From Thermoprotei archaeon (GTDB lineage Archaea; Thermoproteota; Thermoprotei; Thermofilales; B20-G17), in the NCBI GenBank assembly GCA_003650675.1, contig QMRH01000016.1, positions 1 through 37,927 on the forward strand: DNA of 37,927 bases, read 5' to 3'. Positions within the stretch are counted from its first letter, which is position 1. The number at the start of each line of letters is the position of its first letter. Below the pieces are notes generated by a model that did not search any database, was not told the DNA's origin, and was given only the letters and a program-made list of their open reading frames with translations. Of this stretch, positions 17,783-26,821 are shown piece by piece. The translations under genes and the position numbers were made by a program.

Positions 17783-19762
17783 ATGTCCCATGAAAAAACC
17801 ATAAACTTTGGGAGACTTACACCCCTACTAATACTCCTTTCAATAGCCGTTACTATACTCTTTGCCTATGAGGTTGCTTTCATAGGGCTCTTGTTAGGGT
17901 TCCATTTAAGCCCAGTAGAGGGCTCGATACTTGTGCTTGGAATGCTTTATCTCTTAATAATACTTGGACCATGGATTAGAGAGTACATGGGGGAAGCTCA
18001 GATAATCCTGCTGGCCATAGCCTTATTCATGCCCTTTGCCATGGGAGCCTACTTTTATCCATGGTGTTTCATGAACCAACTTATCGGAGCCAGGCTACTT
18101 CAACCAGAGATCTACAATAACCTGCTACCGTCACTATGGGCTCCACCAGCAGAACTCCTGAAACAGGCTTTGGGAGGAGGAGCCCCTACACCTTGGGGCG
18201 CCTGGGCACCAAGCATCGTATACTGGTATATCTTCACCATTGCAAACATCTTGCTCATGTTTTCACTGGCTGGTATAGTTAAGGAGCGGTGGAATAAAAT
18301 TGAAAAACTTTCCTACCCGCATGCAATAGCATTGAATAGAATAGTGGAGTTTTCCCTTGGAAGGGAGCAGAAATACTCTTGGCTCTTCCATGCAGGCATA
18401 GTGATAGGCTTCCTAGCATATTTGCCGTGGGTACTGCACCAGGTTCTGCCATGGTTCCCTAACATTTACGGGTGGAACCAGCCTCCATTCCGCTACGGTA
18501 TGCCAACTCTTTTCGACCTAGTTGTGTTTTCCCCTGCAGTAAAACAGGGTTATGCTGGTGTATTAACCTTCCAGACATCGCCGGTAGAGGCAGCCTTCTA
18601 CTTCCTTGTCCCCCTAGATGTTCTCTTCACAGCATGGATATCATGGCTCATATTCCTGGTTATCCTTCCACATGTAGCCTACATCATGGGATATTATCCT
18701 AATATGCCAGCTTTAGCGGATAGCATCGCCAGATACGATATTATAGGTAGACAGGATCCCCTTAAGCTACACGCCTTGGCAGGGGTTGGCATTTTCATAG
18801 GCGTGTTCCTATGGCCTATACTCCTTAACTGGAGATGGTATGTAGGTACGATTAAAAAGGCTTTGAAAAGCAGTCCGGTTAAAGAATTGAGGGAAGGGAA
18901 GCCGTCCTACAGCTTCTTCTACACACTGCTCTTTGTATCATACCTAGTTCTAGTGGTTTTAATGACCATTACCGGAGCCAACATCCTTGCGGTAGCCTGG
19001 CTTTTCCTCGCGGTAATAATCCACAGTTTAGCCATGGCTAGACAGTCGGCTGAGGCAGGGGTATCCTTTACAGGGGGTTGGTGGGGCACCCTTCAAGCCC
19101 TTACGTATCACGTCTTGTATCCAGGAATGTCCTTTAAGACGATGGATAGAAGTTACTTTGAAGTTCAGCTGATGGCCCACAGCCTTATAGTGTCTCCAGC
19201 ATCCTCCCTCACTTCAGGTCCACTATACTATTCTCTGCTCGCCTACAAGATAGGGGAAGATAAAGGCCTTAATTCGCTAAACATATTTAAGACCTTAACC
19301 CTGACAACCTTGGTCTCGGCTTTAGTGGCGATACCCCTAGTCATCTGGAGCTGGTATACCATAGGATACAACAAGATACCGATAAGCGTTGATGGATGGT
19401 GGTGGCCTGACAGATGGACTAATCCGTCTCTTATATCACCGTACCCCTCTGAACCACCATGGCTTGCCCACGCGTTGGCTGGACTAGGTCTCTCAGGCCT
19501 TGTATTCTACCTTAGGATGAAATACTACTGGTTCCCGTTAAACGGCATAGGCTTGCTCTTCGGAATCCTGGGCGGAGCCTGGGGGCACGCGTTTCCAGCT
19601 TTTATAGCCTGGCTTTTCAAATACATTGTAATAAAGCTAGGTGGAGCGACAGCCTACGAAAAATACGGTGTAAGTTTTGCCGCGGGATTCTTCCTAGGAT
19701 ACATATTCTCGGCGTTCATACTAGGCCTGGGAATGGTCTACAGGTTCCTGTTCCCATACTAG
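17783..19762 (+). CDS. DUF6785-type multi-pass membrane protein (OPT-like transporter candidate)
   Basis: A 659-residue protein with about 14-16 membrane helices. It shows the marks I know from DUF6784/6785 proteins: a KERWNKIEKLSYPHA segment after the first helices, the long periplasm-side loop with TLFDLVVFSPAV, a mid-protein PLDVLFTAWISWL helix pair, ARQSAEAGVSFTGG, and the C-terminal WFPLNGIGLLFGI, AWLFKYIVIKLGG and FFLGYIFSAFI series. The family is uncharacterised and thought related to OPT transporters. A GTG at 17774 would add three residues, but the ATG at 17783 has a GGAGGTG site six bases upstream, so I prefer it. It sits in the operon of the paired surface proteins and is a distant relative of the 12397 product. 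Transport role is inference. Confidence 0.7.
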   Translation: MSHEKTINFGRLTPLLILLSIAVTILFAYEVAFIGLLLGFHLSPVEGSILVLGMLYLLIILGPWIREYMGEAQIILLAIALFMPFAMGAYFYPWCFMNQLIGARLLQPEIYNNLLPSLWAPPAELLKQALGGGAPTPWGAWAPSIVYWYIFTIANILLMFSLAGIVKERWNKIEKLSYPHAIALNRIVEFSLGREQKYSWLFHAGIVIGFLAYLPWVLHQVLPWFPNIYGWNQPPFRYGMPTLFDLVVFSPAVKQGYAGVLTFQTSPVEAAFYFLVPLDVLFTAWISWLIFLVILPHVAYIMGYYPNMPALADSIARYDIIGRQDPLKLHALAGVGIFIGVFLWPILLNWRWYVGTIKKALKSSPVKELREGKPSYSFFYTLLFVSYLVLVVLMTITGANILAVAWLFLAVIIHSLAMARQSAEAGVSFTGGWWGTLQALTYHVLYPGMSFKTMDRSYFEVQLMAHSLIVSPASSLTSGPLYYSLLAYKIGEDKGLNSLNIFKTLTLTTLVSALVAIPLVIWSWYTIGYNKIPISVDGWWWPDRWTNPSLISPYPSEPPWLAHALAGLGLSGLVFYLRMKYYWFPLNGIGLLFGILGGAWGHAFPAFIAWLFKYIVIKLGGATAYEKYGVSFAAGFFLGYIFSAFILGLGMVYRFLFPY

Positions 19763-19771
19763 TGATCTAAA

Positions 19772-21685
19772 ATGAAAAACAACGTTTTTATTTTGTTCAT
19801 CCTATTAGCCTACATGTGTATAGGTGTAACGGGAGCACAACCTCTGAAAGTGAATCTTTCCCATCTAAACGAACTTTATGACCCTAAAACCGGCGGCTGG
19901 TGGGAGTTCTGGAGCAACGGCAGGTTTATGGGACATGTAAACGTAGATGACACCGCTAGAGCAGCGATAACCTATTTAAATTATTACATCCACTTCAGAG
20001 ATAAAAACGTGCTTGAATACGCTAGAAAAGCACTTACATTCACTATGAAAATGCAGGATCCAAAGGGGCTGTTCTACCTCTACCTCGTCGATGAGACTAA
20101 AACTGACCTTGGAGCAGGCGACTGGTTTGGGAGAGCAATACATGCCCTCGGTCTAGGTTACATGGTTTTCAAGGACGTCGACGCAGTTTTCGCTAGGAGG
20201 CTCGAGGAGGCTATATTGAAATCAAAGCAACATTTCCCCTACATAAGTTCAACATGGACTATCTCCCATATAATAATGGGTTTAACCTACTACTACAATG
20301 CCAGCCACGCCGACTGGGCTAAGGAAGCTATTGAACTACTTTCCGGTAAACTGCTTTCAAAACAAGCAAACATAGAAAATGTTGTCAAGGAATACCCTCC
20401 ATGGGGCTTCTATAGTGAAAGTTTAACCTATGCTCCAGGGCTACCGATCCAAGCATTGGCGCTTGCGGGCAGAATCCTAAATAAAACAGAGTACGTGAAT
20501 AGCGCCAGGAAAGCCACTGAAAAACTTTTCGTACACCTTGCTATAAGCCACCAGTTCACCTACTCCGATAAAACATGGTTTTCATGGAGATGTATTCCAG
20601 GAACCTATCCTTGTCCGCCTATAATTCCAGCCACCATAGTTAAAGCCTTTGCATTATCGGCTAGAAGCATATCCGACGAGGAGATATCCAAGGTGCACCA
20701 TATCATGGCTGGCTTGGCTGCTTCCTGGTTTCTGGGGAACAATCCAGCTGGCGTACAGATGTACAATCCCAATACAGGAATGGTCTACGACGGAATACTA
20801 GGTGAAGGTAGAGTTAACACTAATAGTGGATGTGAAGCCACGGAAGTACCGTTGGATGCCCTAATATACGTGGTTTCAAATGAGGATAGTTCCAGATACC
20901 TGTGGGCTAGATCGATCTCCCATTCCACTCCATTGATGCTGGAGGCTGAAAACCTGCAGGGAGTCTACAGAATAGCGAGGGGGGATGCTTTCAAGGGCAA
21001 ATACATTGTTCTAAATAAAGGGAATTTCATTAAACTTGGTAAAATTGACCTTAAGGGGTCAGACAAATTCAGGATACTCCTACTCTCGAGGAAAAGCGAC
21101 TGCACCCTAGAGGTGTATTTAAGCGGAAAACTCTTGAAAAGGATCAGACTGGAATCCTCTTCATGGAGTTTCCTCTCTATAGGGGAGTTCGGTAAACCGG
21201 GTGAATATTTGCTGAAGGTGGTTGAGGGGGAATTGCAGGTAGACATGGTGGTTGTTGAACCCTTCATAGAATATAGGGTATACCAGATATCTCAAAACGA
21301 GTACCTTCTATTGGGCTTAAAGCTGTTTAATACGAGTGGTCTACTTAAATTCAAAATTGGGAATGTGAACGTGACGATAAAAGTGGATGAAAACCTCAAT
21401 GTTGTTTCGGCTTCCTCGAATAAAGGAGCCGTACATATAGATGGTAAAAGTGGAGACGAGCTAAAGGATCTTTCCCTGGGAGGACTGCATGTCGTAAAGA
21501 CTGGAGACGTTAAAGTTAATCTCATACTCTTCCCCCTGGGCTCTGGTGGAGGAGGAGAAAACGTTGAGAAGCCTTCGGAAGTGAATTGGGTTGGTATCTT
21601 AACGGTAGCTATATTAATAATATCAGCTACCTTCATTTTAATCTTAAAATGGTTGGGAAGGAGGAAACATGGAGACCCTATTTAG
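19772..21685 (+). CDS. Secreted, membrane-anchored (alpha/alpha)-toroid protein with carbohydrate-binding-like domain
   Basis: A 637-residue protein. It has a signal peptide (about 1-22, cleavage near TGAQP) and a helical region (about 30-385) with repeated helix pairs such as NVDDTARAAITYLNYYIHF, GDWFGRAIHALGLGY and GLPIQALALAGRIL, like (alpha/alpha)6 glycosidases, lyases and epimerases. A beta-sandwich follows (about 388-495) that opens LEAENLQGVYRIARG and closes LQVDMVVVEP, resembling CBM6/CBM35-type sugar-binding domains. Then come a small beta domain, a G/E linker and a C-terminal membrane helix (about 607-629). It starts nine bases after the DUF6785 gene with a TGATC ribosome site, and its 3' end overlaps the TrmB gene by 17 bases. 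I expect it to act on a surface-bound glycan; the catalytic residue and substrate are not identified. Confidence 0.65.
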   Translation: MKNNVFILFILLAYMCIGVTGAQPLKVNLSHLNELYDPKTGGWWEFWSNGRFMGHVNVDDTARAAITYLNYYIHFRDKNVLEYARKALTFTMKMQDPKGLFYLYLVDETKTDLGAGDWFGRAIHALGLGYMVFKDVDAVFARRLEEAILKSKQHFPYISSTWTISHIIMGLTYYYNASHADWAKEAIELLSGKLLSKQANIENVVKEYPPWGFYSESLTYAPGLPIQALALAGRILNKTEYVNSARKATEKLFVHLAISHQFTYSDKTWFSWRCIPGTYPCPPIIPATIVKAFALSARSISDEEISKVHHIMAGLAASWFLGNNPAGVQMYNPNTGMVYDGILGEGRVNTNSGCEATEVPLDALIYVVSNEDSSRYLWARSISHSTPLMLEAENLQGVYRIARGDAFKGKYIVLNKGNFIKLGKIDLKGSDKFRILLLSRKSDCTLEVYLSGKLLKRIRLESSSWSFLSIGEFGKPGEYLLKVVEGELQVDMVVVEPFIEYRVYQISQNEYLLLGLKLFNTSGLLKFKIGNVNVTIKVDENLNVVSASSNKGAVHIDGKSGDELKDLSLGGLHVVKTGDVKVNLILFPLGSGGGGENVEKPSEVNWVGILTVAILIISATFILILKWLGRRKHGDPI

Positions 21686-22730
21686 CAGACTGGTTAAAAG
21701 CCTGATGCAACTAGGGTTAAGGAATTATGAGGCTAGAGCATACGCTACCATAGCGATCTTCAGAGAGGCTACTGCACCGAACATAGCCGAGAGATCTGGG
21801 ATCCCCACATCCAAAATATACTCCGTGTTAAAATCCTTAGAGGAAAGAGGGCTGATAGAATGCCAGAACGGGAGACCTAAAATCTATAGAATTACAGACC
21901 CCGACTACAGTTTCTCAAACCTGATTAAAGTCTATGAGGAAAAGAAAAACTCTATAGTAAAATTATTGAACGAGATTACAGGGCTGGAGGAGCAGATTCA
22001 TGGAGGAGTATGGGTTGTAAGGGGGGCTAGGAATGTTATCAGGAAGATAAAGGAGCTTTTAAAGCACGCAGAAACATGTATAGCTTTCGCCGCCCCCGAC
22101 TTCCTATACAAGAAATTCATACAAGATCTAATCGAAGCTGGGAGAAATGGTAAAACCTTGTCACTGGTAATATATGAAACTGACCGTGACCTCACTGAAA
22201 ACCTTGCCAGCATTCTAGGCCGATACTCTAAGGTTAAAAGAAGATTTATACCGACTGTGGTGACGATACTTATCGACAGGAAGGTGGGTCTTTCATCGTA
22301 TTACTCGATTTTAAACGAGAAAGGAGAAACGCATCTCTACGCCATAGTCATCGAGGAGGAGAGTCTTCTAAGGCTTTTAAATGACTTTTTCCACCTGGCC
22401 TTATGGATAACTTCAGAAGAGTTAAGGTTTAATCTAGCCACCAGGTTTAGAAAACCCCAAAGCTACACGCATTTCTGGCGGGTGGTGGAAGACGCCAAAT
22501 ACTTTATAGATAAAGGCTTGACCTTGAAGGCCAGCGTTGAAGGAAGACTACCTAAAACCGGTGAAATAACGGTAGTTGAAGGGAAGATAACGGACGTCAA
22601 CATAGACTATAACTGGCTTAAATACAGCCTAACGATTTCATCGGGTAGAAAGAAGTATGAGATAGGGGGATGGGGCTGCGTCGTAGAGGAGATAGAGGGA
22701 CTGAAAGTAGTTCTTCATCCACCTAAGTGA
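21669..22730 (+). CDS. TrmB-family sugar-sensing transcription regulator
   Basis: A 353-residue protein with the classical TrmB plan. An N-terminal winged helix (about 1-75) contains MQLGLRNYEARAYATI, TAPNIAERSGIPTSKIYSVLKSLEERGLIE and KIYRITDP. A short coiled coil (about 85-112) follows, then a phospholipase-D-like central region (about 115-240), and a C-terminal beta-barrel (about 265-353) that in TrmB/TrmBL proteins binds sugar. TrmB proteins repress or activate sugar transport and metabolism genes in response to di- or oligosaccharides. The gene overlaps the preceding secreted toroid gene by 17 bases and has its own GGAGG site (21659-21663), so it is translated with the operon and most likely controls it. 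The inverted repeat at 7959-7980 is a possible target. Sugar specificity cannot be read from the sequence. Confidence 0.85.
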   Translation: METLFSRLVKSLMQLGLRNYEARAYATIAIFREATAPNIAERSGIPTSKIYSVLKSLEERGLIECQNGRPKIYRITDPDYSFSNLIKVYEEKKNSIVKLLNEITGLEEQIHGGVWVVRGARNVIRKIKELLKHAETCIAFAAPDFLYKKFIQDLIEAGRNGKTLSLVIYETDRDLTENLASILGRYSKVKRRFIPTVVTILIDRKVGLSSYYSILNEKGETHLYAIVIEEESLLRLLNDFFHLALWITSEELRFNLATRFRKPQSYTHFWRVVEDAKYFIDKGLTLKASVEGRLPKTGEITVVEGKITDVNIDYNWLKYSLTISSGRKKYEIGGWGCVVEEIEGLKVVLHPPK

Positions 22731-22826
22731 AATTTCCAGAGATGCACACGGAGCAAACTTTCGAGTATACCCATATACTTTATCTTTCGCTGATAGAGTA
22801 GATAGTATTTTTCCATATAACAAGGA

Positions 22827-22836
22827 ATTTATATAT
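22827..22836 (+). promoter_or_regulatory. TATA box of the DUF1854-type ABC transporter gene
   Basis: AATTTATATATG is centred about 27 bases before the ATG at 22859, ideal for a leaderless archaeal transcript. It also shows that the upstream in-frame ATG at 22835 lies within the TATA element and is not the start. Confidence 0.6.
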
Positions 22837-22858
22837 GAAAACATTACAGATATATATC

Positions 22859-25048
22859 ATGGGGGTTAGGGACTCTTCTAAGTATAAGTTTTTAAAACTA
22901 GTAGGACTTCTCAGAAAACACATCCACCTCTTCACGGCGGTAATTACGTTGTCTTTAATAGGTACAGGTTTGGGTCTAGTTTCACCCTTGTTAACTAAAA
23001 ACATAATAGATGAAGGGATTATGGCGGGCTCGTACGAAAAGCTACTTTACTATACGTGTCTCTTGATTGTAGTTTATGTTCTAGGAACCATGGTATCGAC
23101 TTTAAGAAACTATTTAAACACATTCTTAAGCGAAAGGGTGGCACATGAACTTAGAAGGAAGATATTCGATAAAGTGCTCGAACTAGGCCATGAGATGGAA
23201 AATGTACTTACGGGGGACGTGGTTGCACGTATGTTAACGCACGTCAGGAGGCTTAGAGACTTCATCGTAAATACCTTGCAGACCATTATTCTGAATACCC
23301 TTTCTCTGGCAGGCATGCTTATAGTCGTCTTTTCTCTAAACTTCAAGCTGGCCTGCATAGTCCTAGCACCGGTGCCACTCTATGCTTTAGGGCTCCTCTT
23401 CTATCAGCCACGTATAAGGACGTTGTTTTACCAGACATGGAGTAGCATCTCCAAGCTATCTGCCTATTCCACTCAGATAATCCAGTCACTTTACTTGGTG
23501 AAAATTTTTGGGCGTGAACGTCTGGAGAAAAATAGGTTTATCAGCCTCTCATGGAGTGTCTTAACCTCGCGTATCAATGCGATCAAATACAGTTTAAAGG
23601 TGCTTCCCTGGCTCGAGTTGCTTCTTTCATTAACGTCGGTAGCTGTAATGTATTTTGGGGGAATCATGGTGATAAAAGGAGAGATGAAGATAGGGACTTT
23701 AGTCGCCTTCCTAGCGTATGTCTGGCAAGTTTATGGCCCTATTAGAGCTTTAACGGGCGTTGTGAACAATCTAAGCGACGCACAGGCAGCGTATGAAAGG
23801 CTTCAAGATTTTCTTGAGGCGAAGCCAAGCATAAGAGAAGCCCCAGAGGCGAGAGAAATGGAGATTAGAGGTTTAATTGAGATCGAAAACCTGTGGTTCG
23901 CCTACAGACCAGGTGCCCCTGTACTGAAGGGCTTAAACCTGAAGATTCAGCCAGGGGAAATCGTAGGCATCGTTGGCCCTAATGGGGCTGGCAAAACTAC
24001 GCTCGTTAGGATACTAGTGAGGTTCCTTGATGCCAAGCTGGGACGCATTAAGATAGACGGCGTAGACTACAGGTATATTAAGCTCGACTGTTTAAGAAGG
24101 CAAGTTGCAATGGCGACCCAGGAACCTATACTAATACCTGGTAGCGTGGCCCTAAACATCGCCTATGGGAGTGAGAACACGGAGCCAGCCAAGATACTGG
24201 AAGCAGCTCTGGCATGCCAGTGCCATGATTTCATCATGAAACTACCCTTAGCATACGATAGTGATGTCGGTGAGCAGGGTCGCCGTCTATCGGGTGGACA
24301 GAAACAGTTAATTTGTCTAGCAAGGGTTTTTCTATCTAAACCTAGGATACTTATACTAGATGAAGCCACCTCAAGTGTCCACGTGGATATAGAGAAGAAA
24401 GCCTTAACCAACATAATAGGGTGTCTTAAGGACAGTACAATAATCATAATATCGCATAGACCGACCATAGGAGCGTTTGTCAACAGGATAGTTACATTAG
24501 AGGAAGGGAAAATAACTGGTGAAAGAAAAGGCGAGTTAAGGAAGAAGCCCGTTATAAACCCTATTACAATACAGGTAATTAAGCCCACTGGGGTAAATAT
24601 TAGAAAAATCGGTGACAAGATAGTCCTCTCAACAAATGAGGGCATGTTCAAAATCAACCGTATAGATGTACCCTTCCCCATATCTAAACCAGGTGTTCTC
24701 CTCCTACATACATCACCGGGTATTCATGTGATCATAGAAGACTGGAATAGAATGGACCCTGAATCCCGGAGGATACTACATGAAGAAATTAAAAGGACAT
24801 TGAACATAGTTCAGGTTAAGGAGCTGTTAAACATAAGACCCTTCGCCCGTTTCGCAGCCGAGGTGGAGATGATAGATGAAGCAGACAGGAAAAGAAAAAT
24901 CATCGTCCCCATAATAAATCTGGTTGTCCGGGGAAAGAACTTCTACATAGCAGATAAGAGGAACCTATATTTGGTCGACCTCACCCGTGTGAAACCGTTT
25001 ATAAGATGGCGAGCCCAAGCCCTGGCAAGAACTTTTGAAGGCGAGTAG
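22859..25048 (+). CDS. ABC exporter (permease-ATPase fusion) with DUF1854-like C-terminal domain
   Basis: A 729-residue half-transporter of the type I exporter class. It has six membrane helices in the first 310 residues, including the usual FGRERLEKNRF coupling segment, and then a nucleotide-binding domain with Walker A GPNGAGKT (373-380), signature LSGGQ (477-481), Walker B ILILDE (497-502) and an H-loop in IIISHRP. Residues from about 565 form an extra domain (IRKIGDKIVLST, WNRMDPESRRILHEEI, NLVVRGKNFYIADKRN) that I match to DUF1854, known from ABC transporters near cyanophycin genes in bacteria; this match is from memory. The start at 22859 is chosen from the TATA box position. The next gene, a radical SAM enzyme, begins 66 bases later on the same strand, so export of a modified peptide or polymer is a sensible guess. 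Confidence 0.8.
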   Translation: MGVRDSSKYKFLKLVGLLRKHIHLFTAVITLSLIGTGLGLVSPLLTKNIIDEGIMAGSYEKLLYYTCLLIVVYVLGTMVSTLRNYLNTFLSERVAHELRRKIFDKVLELGHEMENVLTGDVVARMLTHVRRLRDFIVNTLQTIILNTLSLAGMLIVVFSLNFKLACIVLAPVPLYALGLLFYQPRIRTLFYQTWSSISKLSAYSTQIIQSLYLVKIFGRERLEKNRFISLSWSVLTSRINAIKYSLKVLPWLELLLSLTSVAVMYFGGIMVIKGEMKIGTLVAFLAYVWQVYGPIRALTGVVNNLSDAQAAYERLQDFLEAKPSIREAPEAREMEIRGLIEIENLWFAYRPGAPVLKGLNLKIQPGEIVGIVGPNGAGKTTLVRILVRFLDAKLGRIKIDGVDYRYIKLDCLRRQVAMATQEPILIPGSVALNIAYGSENTEPAKILEAALACQCHDFIMKLPLAYDSDVGEQGRRLSGGQKQLICLARVFLSKPRILILDEATSSVHVDIEKKALTNIIGCLKDSTIIIISHRPTIGAFVNRIVTLEEGKITGERKGELRKKPVINPITIQVIKPTGVNIRKIGDKIVLSTNEGMFKINRIDVPFPISKPGVLLLHTSPGIHVIIEDWNRMDPESRRILHEEIKRTLNIVQVKELLNIRPFARFAAEVEMIDEADRKRKIIVPIINLVVRGKNFYIADKRNLYLVDLTRVKPFIRWRAQALARTFEGE

Positions 25049-25114
25049 TAATATCTTTTAAAATGAGAAAACCAAATATCAGGAGAAATATATCCTATTA
25101 CCGGAGACTTTGTC

Positions 25115-26422
25115 TTGAAAAAAGGGTTTATAACATACAGGGATCCTGAAGGGGGCGTTAAGCTCCACTTCAGATGGGATTCCAAGGATCTTGGAGTCTT
25201 AATAATAAACTCCGCTAAAGTGGTTTACCTAAACCGTACAGCTGCATTCTATGTGGAGCAGATGTTGAAGGGAGTTGACCCTGGAAAAGTCGCTAAAAAG
25301 GCTGTTAGAAAGTTCAAGGGATTAACATTGGAGAAGGCTAAAAGAGACTACGAAGAAATAGTCTATAAAATAAACAGTCTTATAATGGGGGATGTATGCC
25401 CTGTAACCTACCTGGGATTAGAGAGGATTGATCCATTAACCTTCGAGACCCGTGCCCCCTTTAGAGTAGACCTTGCGGTAACCTATGATTGTAACAACAG
25501 GTGCATCCACTGCTATAGCGCTTCGCCCAGAACACTAAAAAACGAGTTGAACACTAAGGGATGGAAAAGAGCTATATTGAAGCTTTTTAAGGTAGGTGTA
25601 CCCAATGTAGTGTTCACCGGAGGAGAACCTACACTGAGAAGCGACCTCAATGAATTAATATCGTATGCGGAGAACCTTGGGATGGTTACGGGACTTGTAA
25701 CTAATGGAAGAAAACTAAGCAACAAACGATACCTGGATACTCTACTTGAAGCAGGGTTAGACTACATTCAAGTAACCTTAGAGAGCCACAGGCCTGAAAT
25801 ACATGATAAAATCACGCAGGTTAAGGGTAGCTGGAAGGAGACGATTCAAGGGATAAGAAACATCCTGGATGCAGGCGTATACCTAGATGTCAACATGACC
25901 CTAAGCAAATTAAACTGCATGGAGGTGGAGGAGTACGTGGATTTCCTACACGAACTAGGGGTTAGAAACGTGTCAGCAAACAGGCTGATATATTCTGGTA
26001 AGGGTTTAGAGGTTAAGGAGTGGTTTGAACCGACCATGGAGGAGACTAAAATGGCTTTAGAGGTTTTGAGCGAAAGGACACAAGAATATGGTATGAGGTT
26101 TAGATGGTATGGTGTGACAAGATACTGTGAATTAAACCCCCTAGAAATGGGTTTGGGGCTGAAGTTCTGTTCAGCCTGTAGCATAACGTTGGCCATAGAG
26201 CCTGACGGCACGGTCATCCCCTGTCAAAGCTACTATCATCCTCTAGGAAACATTTTAAAGGATAAATGGGATAAGATCTGGCACAACCCTCTATGTGAAG
26301 CCATTAGGAAGCGGAGTTTCGCTGGTGAAGTGTGTCGAGAATGCCCGTTCCTCCAGTCGTGTGGTGGAGGATGCCCCCTGGAGGCGAAGATTAGGCCGTT
26401 CAACATGAAACCGAGTTCCTGA
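25115..26422 (+). CDS. Radical SAM/SPASM enzyme with N-terminal PqqD-like domain
   Basis: A 435-residue enzyme with three parts. An N-terminal PqqD-like segment (about 25-92: VVYLNRTAAFYVEQML, then a helical tail) is the type of domain that binds leader peptides in peptide-modifying systems. The radical SAM core has the cluster motif C126-x3-C130-x2-C133 and GGEP at 169-172. A SPASM region carries cysteines at 352, 355, 370, 407, 410, 416 and 420 for auxiliary iron-sulfur clusters. This is the layout of enzymes that modify ribosomal peptides (PqqE and sactipeptide type) or related substrates. The start is TTG with GGAGA about eight bases before it. It follows the ABC exporter and precedes a gene for a protein with a cysteine-rich tail at 26822. 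Catalysis is confidently radical; the substrate is unknown and no small precursor peptide gene was found beside it. Confidence 0.85.
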   Translation: MKKGFITYRDPEGGVKLHFRWDSKDLGVLIINSAKVVYLNRTAAFYVEQMLKGVDPGKVAKKAVRKFKGLTLEKAKRDYEEIVYKINSLIMGDVCPVTYLGLERIDPLTFETRAPFRVDLAVTYDCNNRCIHCYSASPRTLKNELNTKGWKRAILKLFKVGVPNVVFTGGEPTLRSDLNELISYAENLGMVTGLVTNGRKLSNKRYLDTLLEAGLDYIQVTLESHRPEIHDKITQVKGSWKETIQGIRNILDAGVYLDVNMTLSKLNCMEVEEYVDFLHELGVRNVSANRLIYSGKGLEVKEWFEPTMEETKMALEVLSERTQEYGMRFRWYGVTRYCELNPLEMGLGLKFCSACSITLAIEPDGTVIPCQSYYHPLGNILKDKWDKIWHNPLCEAIRKRSFAGEVCRECPFLQSCGGGCPLEAKIRPFNMKPSS

Positions 26423-26427
26423 AGATC

Positions 26428-26763
26428 CTACCATTTCGGTTCCTCGACAAGCTTTACTGTTCTGCCACAATAGGGGCATTTGATGAACTCTTGGCCGGGT
26501 TTAGGCTCAGGTAGGGAGGCCCCACAGTAAGGGCATTTAAGTTCCTCTACATCAAGCCGTCCTGAGGGATCCCATGAAACCTTTACCTCGACTACACGTG
26601 GTCTAGGCTTAAGCAACCGGTATGCTATAACAGTTCCCCCTACTAGTAGCGGGAAACCCACAAGAATCCTGTAGGGGTTCACCACTGAAGCTATCAAAAA
26701 GATCGCCCCGAAAAATAGCATCCCAGCAGCAACAAAGCTTAATAACAGTTTTACGGCATCCAA
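26428..26763 (-). CDS. Small membrane protein with C-terminal zinc ribbon
   Basis: A 111-residue protein with two membrane helices (about 5-27 and 32-48) and a cytoplasmic C-terminal zinc ribbon formed by CPYC and CPYC about 18 residues apart (ELKCPYCGAS, FIKCPYCGRT). Such membrane-tethered zinc ribbons are common in archaea and have no agreed role. The start codon is TTG, preceded at about 25 bases by TATAATAATC on the minus strand, which fits a leaderless transcript. It is divergent from the DUF2207-like gene at 26822 and nearly touches the end of the radical SAM gene (five bases apart, convergent). Confidence 0.65.
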   Translation of the reverse strand: MDAVKLLLSFVAAGMLFFGAIFLIASVVNPYRILVGFPLLVGGTVIAYRLLKPRPRVVEVKVSWDPSGRLDVEELKCPYCGASLPEPKPGQEFIKCPYCGRTVKLVEEPKW

Positions 26764-26821
26764 GCTCCATCACTTTAAGTAGATTATTATATTAGTTCTA
26801 AATATAATGTTTAGGGTCTAA
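26764..26821. promoter_or_regulatory. Short divergent promoter
   Basis: Only 58 bases separate the zinc-ribbon gene and the DUF2207-like gene. AT-rich strings at 26784-26795 (TTATTATATTA) and 26801-26808 (AATATAAT) can serve as TATA boxes in the two directions, so the two promoters must overlap and the genes may be co-regulated. Confidence 0.4.

Noticed and set aside
22835-22858. In-frame ATG start for the ABC transporter at 22835
   Set aside because: It lies inside the TATA-like element; the ATG at 22859 is at the right distance from that box for a leaderless start.
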